NCBI GenBank assembly: GCA_035637315.1
Contig: DASPXK010000387.1
Span: forward strand, 1 to 27,129
Origin: DASPXK01 sp035637315
GTDB taxonomy: Bacteria > Chloroflexota > UBA6077 > JACCZL01
Direction of reading: 5' to 3'
Length of the DNA: 27,129 nucleotides
The notes beneath the pieces were generated by a model, which made no database searches, had not been told where the DNA came from, and was given only the letters and a program-made list of their open reading frames with translations. Shown in pieces: positions 22,778-27,129 of the stretch (its first letter is position 1; every line of letters starts with the position of its first letter). The translations under genes were made by a program, and so were the position numbers.

Positions 22778-23711
22778 TGAGCTGAGCGCGGTCGCGGAGC
22801 CGGAAGCGGCGGATGCCGTGGCCGAGGTGTTCGGTCGCTGGGGTCGCGGCGTCGCAATCGAGCAGCCCGTCCGGGACGCTCCGGATGGTGATGGGGGCTG
22901 GGTCGACCCGCACCGTAACGTCGTCGTGAAGACGTACCTCGCGCTGAATGAGGAGGCCGAGCAGCGTCGCCGATTGCTCGAGGAGGCAGTCTGGCATCTC
23001 GGCCGGCTGCGGCACGTCGAGCTGCTCCAAACCCGCACCCTGGCTGAGGAAGACTGGGCCCAGGCCTGGAAACGGTTCTTCTATCCCCATCGGGTCGGCT
23101 GCCGACTGGTGATCGTTCCCTCCTGGCGGCACCGCTCCCGAAGGCCCGACGACCTGGTCATCCGCCTCGATCCGGGGATGGCGTTTGGGACTGGCTTGCA
23201 CCCAACGACCCGGATGTGCCTGTCTCTCATGGAGGAATACCTGCGTCCCGGCCAGCGCGTCCTGGATCTTGGTTGTGGCTCGGCGATCCTATCGATCGCC
23301 GCCGTCCGGCTCGGCGCCGCCCGCGTCCTCGCCCTGGACGTCGACGACGTAGCCGTCCGCGTCGCCCAGGACAACGTGCGCCGCAACCGCGTTGCCACGC
23401 GGGTCGAGGTTCGCCACGGGAGCCTCGACACGCCCCGCTCCCGGGATGGGCTGTTCGACCTCGCGGCCGCTAACATCTCTGCGCTCGTCCTGAAAGACGC
23501 TCAGCCGAGACTGGCCGCCAGGCTGAAGCCAGGCGGGCTGGCCTTGCTATCCGGCATTCTCGATACTGGCGCCATGGCGGTACGAGAGGCGTACGCCGCC
23601 CGAGGCTGGGACCACGTCCAGACCTGGGCCGAGGGCGGCTGGGTCGCGATTGTCGTCAAGCGAGCGAGCGAGCGATCAGCTGTCAGCTGTCAGGAGTCAG
23701 CTGATGGTTGA
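22761..23711 (+). CDS. prmA: Ribosomal protein L11 methyltransferase
   Basis: A 316-residue SAM-dependent enzyme that trimethylates ribosomal protein L11. The N-terminal substrate domain (about 1-110) ends in the family signature DWAQAWKRFFYPHRVG. The core has DPGMAFGTGLHPTTRMCL, SAM motif I VLDLGCGSAILSIAA, the acidic end of strand 2 (ALDVDD), and AANISALVL in the place of the catalytic loop. The last dozen residues (SERSAVSCQESADG) are not conserved and are encoded by the 7-nt repeat array, as are the first six. It follows dnaJ as in many Chloroflexota and Firmicutes. No clear ribosome site precedes the ATG, because the repeat occupies that place. Confidence 0.95.
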   Translation: MADSWLELSAVAEPEAADAVAEVFGRWGRGVAIEQPVRDAPDGDGGWVDPHRNVVVKTYLALNEEAEQRRRLLEEAVWHLGRLRHVELLQTRTLAEEDWAQAWKRFFYPHRVGCRLVIVPSWRHRSRRPDDLVIRLDPGMAFGTGLHPTTRMCLSLMEEYLRPGQRVLDLGCGSAILSIAAVRLGAARVLALDVDDVAVRVAQDNVRRNRVATRVEVRHGSLDTPRSRDGLFDLAAANISALVLKDAQPRLAARLKPGGLALLSGILDTGAMAVREAYAARGWDHVQTWAEGGWVAIVVKRASERSAVSCQESADG

Positions 23712-23746
23712 TGGCTGACTGCTGAAGGCTCGACAGCTGATGGCTG
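23676..23746. repeat. 7-nt tandem array across the prmA stop and rsmE start
   Basis: About ten units: TCAGCTG, TCAGCTG, TCAGGAG, TCAGCTG, ATGGTTG, ATGGCTG, ACTGCTG, AAGGCTC, then one 8-base unit and ATGGCTG. It contains the prmA stop (23709-23711) and the ATG of the next gene (23740). Confidence 0.85.
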
Positions 23747-24090
23747 GTTTTCGCCACAGGTTCTTCGTCGGTCCGAGCGCCGCGGCCCGCGCTGATGCCC
23801 ACCCGGACGGCGACCGCGTCACCTTCGACGGTGCACTGGCTCATCAGATGGCGCGCGTGCTCAGGCTGCGAGCGGGCGAGCCGATCGTCCTTTTCGACGG
23901 CTCGGGCACCGAGCAGGAGGGTGGCTTCACGTCGGCCGAGCTGAACGTGGTCGAGCATCTTGGAGCCGGGCTCGTCTCGCTCGGGCCGCGGATCCTTCGC
24001 GCGGAGACCGCCGGCCCGATCCTGGCACTGTACGAATCTGGCGATCTCGAGCCGCCGGGAAGCCATGAGCGGACTGATCTGCTTTCTTAG
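23740..24090 (+). pseudogene. rsmE: 16S rRNA U1498 methyltransferase RsmE with an internal in-frame deletion
   Basis: Only 116 residues where RsmE has about 240. The N-terminal PUA-like domain is normal (HRFFVGPSAA, LAHQMARVLRLRAGEPIVLFDGSG). Directly after GSGTEQ the sequence jumps to EGGFTSAEL and VSLGPRILRAETA, which is the C-terminal end of the family (GPEGGFT and SLGPRILRAETA form the trefoil-knot SAM site). About 120-130 residues in between, the first half of the SPOUT methyltransferase domain, are missing without loss of frame. It cannot fold a full SPOUT domain, so it is probably inactive. The 3' end overlaps the next gene by 26 bases. A misassembly is an alternative. Confidence 0.8.
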
Positions 24091-24925
24091 TGACTTCGGC
24101 CTCCACGACGGCTATGTTGGCGTGGTCAAAGGGGTCATCCTCTCGATTGACCCAGTGGCGCGCATCGTCGACCTCTCTCACGCCGTTCCGCCCCAGGACG
24201 TCCGGTCCGGCGCTTTCCTTCTCATGGCCAGCGTGCCCTACTTTCCCAGCGGCACCGTTTACCTGGCCGTGGTCGATCCAGGAGTCGGCGGCCAGCGCCG
24301 GGCCATAGCCATCGAGACCGGCGGATACCGGTTCGTCGGACCCGACAACGGGCTTTTCGGATGGGCCCTGTTGCGACTCGTCCGCGGTGCCGAACTGGCG
24401 CTCGAGCCTGACGGCGACCGGCTTCGGCTGGGCGAAGGCGCAAGCGCCGTCTCACTCTCCCGGCCCCGATTCTGGCGGCCCGAGGTCAGTGCCACCTTTC
24501 ACGGCCGCGATGTGTTCGGCCCCGTTGCCGCGCACCTGTCCCGCGGCGTGGCCCTCGACGAGCTGGGCGAGCGCATCGAGGCGATCCGCACGTTGCCCTT
24601 CCCGAGACCAGTCGAGGTCGAGGGTCAGACCAAGGGCGAGATCCTCTATGTCGACCGTTTCGGCAACCTGATCACGAATCTGGAGGGCTCGGCCCTGCCA
24701 CCCGACGCGACCATCCGGATCGGCGACCGAGCGATTGCGGGCTTGTCGCCACACTTTCAGCAGGACGTGGACCTGATCGCCCTGATCGGCAGCAGCGGCC
24801 TGCTCGAGATCGCCGTTCCCAGCGGCAGTGCTGCGGCCAGGCTAGGGGTCGCAGTCGGCGCCATCGTCAGCGTGAGCCCGGCGCCCTCAGGCCCGGGCCC
24901 CCTCTCCCTCGAGGCGATAGGGTGA
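24065..24925 (+). CDS. SAM hydrolase (SAM hydroxide adenosyltransferase, DUF62 family)
   Basis: A 286-residue enzyme that, in studied members, splits S-adenosylmethionine with water into adenosine and methionine. It is related to fluorinase and chlorinase. Family motifs are LSDFGLHDGYVGVVKG at the N-terminus, DLSHAVPPQDVRSGAFLL, VVDPGVGGQRRAIAIE and VGPDNGLF, then FHGRDVF and DRFGNLITNL. The Asp (DPGVGG), Arg (QRR) and His (FHGRD) that form the conserved triad of the hydrolases are all present, which favours hydrolysis over halogenation. ATG at 24065 (MSGLICFLSDFG) is the family start; GGGA lies just upstream and the frame overlaps rsmE. Confidence 0.92.
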   Translation: MSGLICFLSDFGLHDGYVGVVKGVILSIDPVARIVDLSHAVPPQDVRSGAFLLMASVPYFPSGTVYLAVVDPGVGGQRRAIAIETGGYRFVGPDNGLFGWALLRLVRGAELALEPDGDRLRLGEGASAVSLSRPRFWRPEVSATFHGRDVFGPVAAHLSRGVALDELGERIEAIRTLPFPRPVEVEGQTKGEILYVDRFGNLITNLEGSALPPDATIRIGDRAIAGLSPHFQQDVDLIALIGSSGLLEIAVPSGSAAARLGVAVGAIVSVSPAPSGPGPLSLEAIG

Positions 24926-24952
24926 GTATCGTTACTGTGCGGTAAGCAAGGC

Positions 24953-26227
24953 TCAGCGGCAGCCGGCTGGCAGGAGCTCTGGATGGGCGGCGAGGAACTG
25001 GACTACCTGATCGGCCGCCAGGCGGTTGCCACTCGGGGTCCAGTGCGCGTTGATCGGGAAGTAGAGCCGCTCCGCCTCCAGGCCGCTGGCGGCCCGGAAG
25101 GCCGGCAGCAGGTCCAGGTACGGAATGCCCAGCCCGGCCACCACTTCGGCTAGCCGGCGGTTGGGCACATCCGGCTGCCATGTATCGGCCCCGCGGGCAC
25201 GGGGCACTATCCTCGCCCATTCGCGAGAGTACACCTGGTAGCTGGCCGGGATCGCCACCAGGCCCAGCTCAGCGCCGGACGCGCGCGTCTGGTCGCGGAT
25301 CGCGGCCAGCAGCGCCTCGGTGACCTGCCAGGCCTGGCGCCGCTCGGAGGTCTCTCGAACGGAAAACAGATCCAGCTTGCCCGCATCGGGCCGCTCACGC
25401 TCGTCATCTTCGCGGTCGAACAGCTTGCTGAGCACGCCCGACTCGAGGAGGTTGAATGCGCGCGAGTACCCGCGGAGCACGGCCAGGGGTGCCGAAGGTT
25501 GCTCGGGCGGCTCGAATGGCAATTCTTGGAGTCGACCCTGGGAATCGACGCGGAATGGCGGACCGCGATGCTGTGGGGCCTGGCCGCTTGGCCGACGCAG
25601 ATTGTTGGCGACGTCGTTCCCGACGTAGAAGAAGATGATCACCAGGTCTGGCCGCAGCGCGAGACCTTCCTGTTGGAGGTAGACGTACTCCTCGCCGGTC
25701 CCCCAGCCCGCCACGCCGCCGTTGAGCACGCGACAGCTCGACTGCGGGCCTCTGTTCAACGCGCGTTCGATAAGACTCGTCGCCGTCTCGGGCTCGCGGA
25801 CCTGCCGCGCCTCGACGAACGAGTCGCCGAGGGCCAGGATTCGGCCCTCGCCAGGCGCCCTGGTGGACGGTACCTCCTCTCCTCTGAGCCCGGACTGGTT
25901 CGTCCGCACGTAGGTGACGAATTCCGAGGTTCGCAGCCACACGCCAACACCCCGCGCGTGGAAATGTCCGTACCTTGGATCGGGCACAAGCCAGGACCCC
26001 AGCTGGTATTCGCCTGGTAGGACCGGCCCGAAGACCCGCAGCACGGCCTCGAGCAGCAAGACCGGCAGCAGCAGGCCGATCGTGACGAGTGCTAGGCGGC
26101 CGCGCCACTGCACGGCGCGCGACAACCTGTTGCCAATGATTACGTCACTCGATCGATCGACGCTGCGCCAGGCGTTCGAGGTCACTGAGCTGCCCAATCG
26201 GCTCCTCGTCAGGCTGAACGGACACAC
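24953..26227 (-). CDS. Membrane-anchored SGNH-hydrolase-like protein
   Basis: About 424 residues. One transmembrane helix near the N-terminus (LALVTIGLLLPVLLLEAVL) is followed by an extracytoplasmic SGNH/GDSL-like domain. The four blocks are visible: ALGDSFVEARQV (block I Ser), GVAGWGTGEEYVYL (block II Gly), FFYVGNDVANN (block III Asn) and INAHWTPSGNRLAA (block V His, with Asn where many enzymes have Asp). Members include acyl esterases and polysaccharide O-acetyl-transferring proteins such as AlgX/AlgJ-like DHHW proteins; the exact role is unknown. The start is unsure: GTG 26227 has AGGG 6 bases upstream, but TTG 26125 or GTG 26113 would put the helix nearer the N-terminus. It is convergent with the SAM hydrolase (27-base gap) and divergent from livG. 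Confidence 0.75.
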   Translation of the reverse strand: MCPFSLTRSRLGSSVTSNAWRSVDRSSDVIIGNRLSRAVQWRGRLALVTIGLLLPVLLLEAVLRVFGPVLPGEYQLGSWLVPDPRYGHFHARGVGVWLRTSEFVTYVRTNQSGLRGEEVPSTRAPGEGRILALGDSFVEARQVREPETATSLIERALNRGPQSSCRVLNGGVAGWGTGEEYVYLQQEGLALRPDLVIIFFYVGNDVANNLRRPSGQAPQHRGPPFRVDSQGRLQELPFEPPEQPSAPLAVLRGYSRAFNLLESGVLSKLFDREDDERERPDAGKLDLFSVRETSERRQAWQVTEALLAAIRDQTRASGAELGLVAIPASYQVYSREWARIVPRARGADTWQPDVPNRRLAEVVAGLGIPYLDLLPAFRAASGLEAERLYFPINAHWTPSGNRLAADQVVQFLAAHPELLPAGCR

Positions 26228-26302
26228 TCTCAACCCTGGCGACCACGTTTCCCGCTACCATATGCTCCGATAGTATCAAGCAGGCCAGCTCAGGGCGAGG
26301 GG

Positions 26303-27129
26303 ATGCCAAGCGAGAACGCTTCCGCGCCAGTGCAACTGGCGGCCGAAAACGTTCATCTCAGATTCGGCGGTGTGGTCGCCCTGGCCGGGGTGAGTGTAGG
26401 CGTCCACAAGGGCGAGATCGCGGCAATCATCGGTCCAAACGGGGCCGGCAAGACCTCGCTGCTGAACGCCTTTAGCGGCCTGTATCCGGTCAGCTCAGGA
26501 CGTCTGATCTTCGATGGACGCGACATCACTCGGCTGCGGCCGCACCAGATCGCCCGCCTCGGCGCCGCCCGCACCTTCCAGAACATCGAGCTGTTCAAGG
26601 GCATGACCGTCCTGGACAACTTGATGCTCGGGCGGCACGTCCACATGAAAGCGGGCCTCTTCTCGTGCAGCGCTTACTGGGGACCCGCCCAGGCTGAGGA
26701 GGTGCGCAATCGTGAGATCGTCGAAGAGGTCATCGACTTCCTCGAGATTGAGGCCATCCGCAGGCAGACCGTGGGTACCCTGGCGTACGGACTGCAGAAA
26801 CGCGTCGAGCTCGGACGAGCGCTCGCCATGCAGCCCAGCCTGCTGCTGTTGGACGAGCCGATGGCCGGCATGAACGTCGAGGAGAAAGAGGATATGGCCC
26901 GCTTCATCCTCGACATCAACGAAGAGCGCAACGTCACGGTTGTCCTCATCGAGCACGATATGGGCGTGGTCATGGATATCGCCGACAGCGTTTCGGTCCT
27001 CAACTTCGGGCAGCTGATCGCGCAGGGCAGCCCGGACCACGTCCGTTCAGACCCGAGCGTCATCCAGGCCTACCTCGGCCAAGAGGTCCAGACATCCCAA
27101 GCAGGGATCGGTGCCAGCACGGAATCCCA
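26303..27129 (+). CDS. livG: Branched-chain amino-acid type ABC transporter ATPase, LivG-like, 3' end missing
   Basis: The frame from ATG 26303 (MPSENASAPVQLAAENVHL) is open to the end of the window, 275 codons. It has Walker A GPNGAGKTS, the LivG-type Q-loop region RLGAARTFQNIELFKGMTVLDNLMLG kept in short segments, the signature LAYGLQKRVELGRAL (in place of LSGGQ, as usual for this subfamily), Walker B LLLLDEPMAGMN and the switch His in VLIEHDMGVVMDI. LivG proteins pair with LivF, two permeases and a binding protein to import branched amino acids or related compounds. The partner genes should lie to the right. Length already covers the whole ATPase domain; only the tail is missing. AGGG lies 7 bases upstream of the ATG. 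Confidence 0.93.
   Translation, partial: MPSENASAPVQLAAENVHLRFGGVVALAGVSVGVHKGEIAAIIGPNGAGKTSLLNAFSGLYPVSSGRLIFDGRDITRLRPHQIARLGAARTFQNIELFKGMTVLDNLMLGRHVHMKAGLFSCSAYWGPAQAEEVRNREIVEEVIDFLEIEAIRRQTVGTLAYGLQKRVELGRALAMQPSLLLLDEPMAGMNVEEKEDMARFILDINEERNVTVVLIEHDMGVVMDIADSVSVLNFGQLIAQGSPDHVRSDPSVIQAYLGQEVQTSQAGIGASTES

Noticed and set aside
22664..23746. Possible CRISPR array
   Set aside because: The 7-nt units are contiguous, degenerate and without spacers; no cas genes are near.
24065..24925. Fluorinase or chlorinase
   Set aside because: The Asp-Arg-His triad of SAM hydrolases is present and there is no halogen-metabolism neighbour.
26234..26302. Defined promoter pair between the SGNH protein gene and livG
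   Set aside because: AT-rich stretches (CATATGCT, GATAGTAT) are present, but I could not match a -35 and -10 at correct spacing in either direction.

Overview
The window is GC-rich, densely packed bacterial chromosome, most likely from an uncultured Chloroflexota. I infer this from the hrcA-grpE-dnaJ-prmA-rsmE order, the Pro/Thr-rich tails on membrane proteins and the kinase-TPR fusion; no rRNA or other marker is present, so the phylum is a judgement and not proven.

Layout. Positions 1-629 hold the end of an IS5-family insertion sequence that has landed in an already frameshifted four-helix-bundle gene (to about 860). Positions 885-4097 (minus) encode a four-subunit, biotin-dependent, Na+-pumping acyl-CoA (probably methylmalonyl-CoA) decarboxylase: biotin carrier, small membrane subunit, beta channel subunit and carboxyltransferase. 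Upstream of it is a large RND efflux pump (4253-7453), divergent from a small membrane-anchored protein (7567-7998). A long minus-strand block (16272 down to 8160) carries selD, serA, a Pro-rich membrane protein, argF, the c-di-AMP synthase cdaA, its regulator cdaR and the ribosome-assembly GTPase der. Divergent from selD is a membrane Ser/Thr kinase with TPRs (16533-18572), convergent with a DMT-family permease (19545-18604). From 19639 a heat-shock block starts with a textbook sigma-A promoter and CIRCE operator: hrcA-grpE-dnaJ-prmA, then a shrunken rsmE and a SAM hydrolase gene. The end holds an SGNH-hydrolase-like protein and, divergently, a LivG-type ABC ATPase that runs off the window.

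Three things stand out. (1) selD is itself a selenoprotein gene: an in-frame UGA replaces the catalytic cysteine codon and is followed at once by a perfect 11-bp hairpin, so ordinary gene calling starts the protein too late. (2) Intergenic regions carry degenerate tandem repeats with a strict 7-nt period, a different sequence at each locus, and start or stop codons of mmdA, der, cdaR, prmA and rsmE lie inside or beside them. (3) A second family of palindromes with GTAGGGGC/GCCCCTAC edges occurs in spacers and once in frame inside der. In addition, rsmE has lost the middle of its methyltransferase domain by an in-frame deletion.
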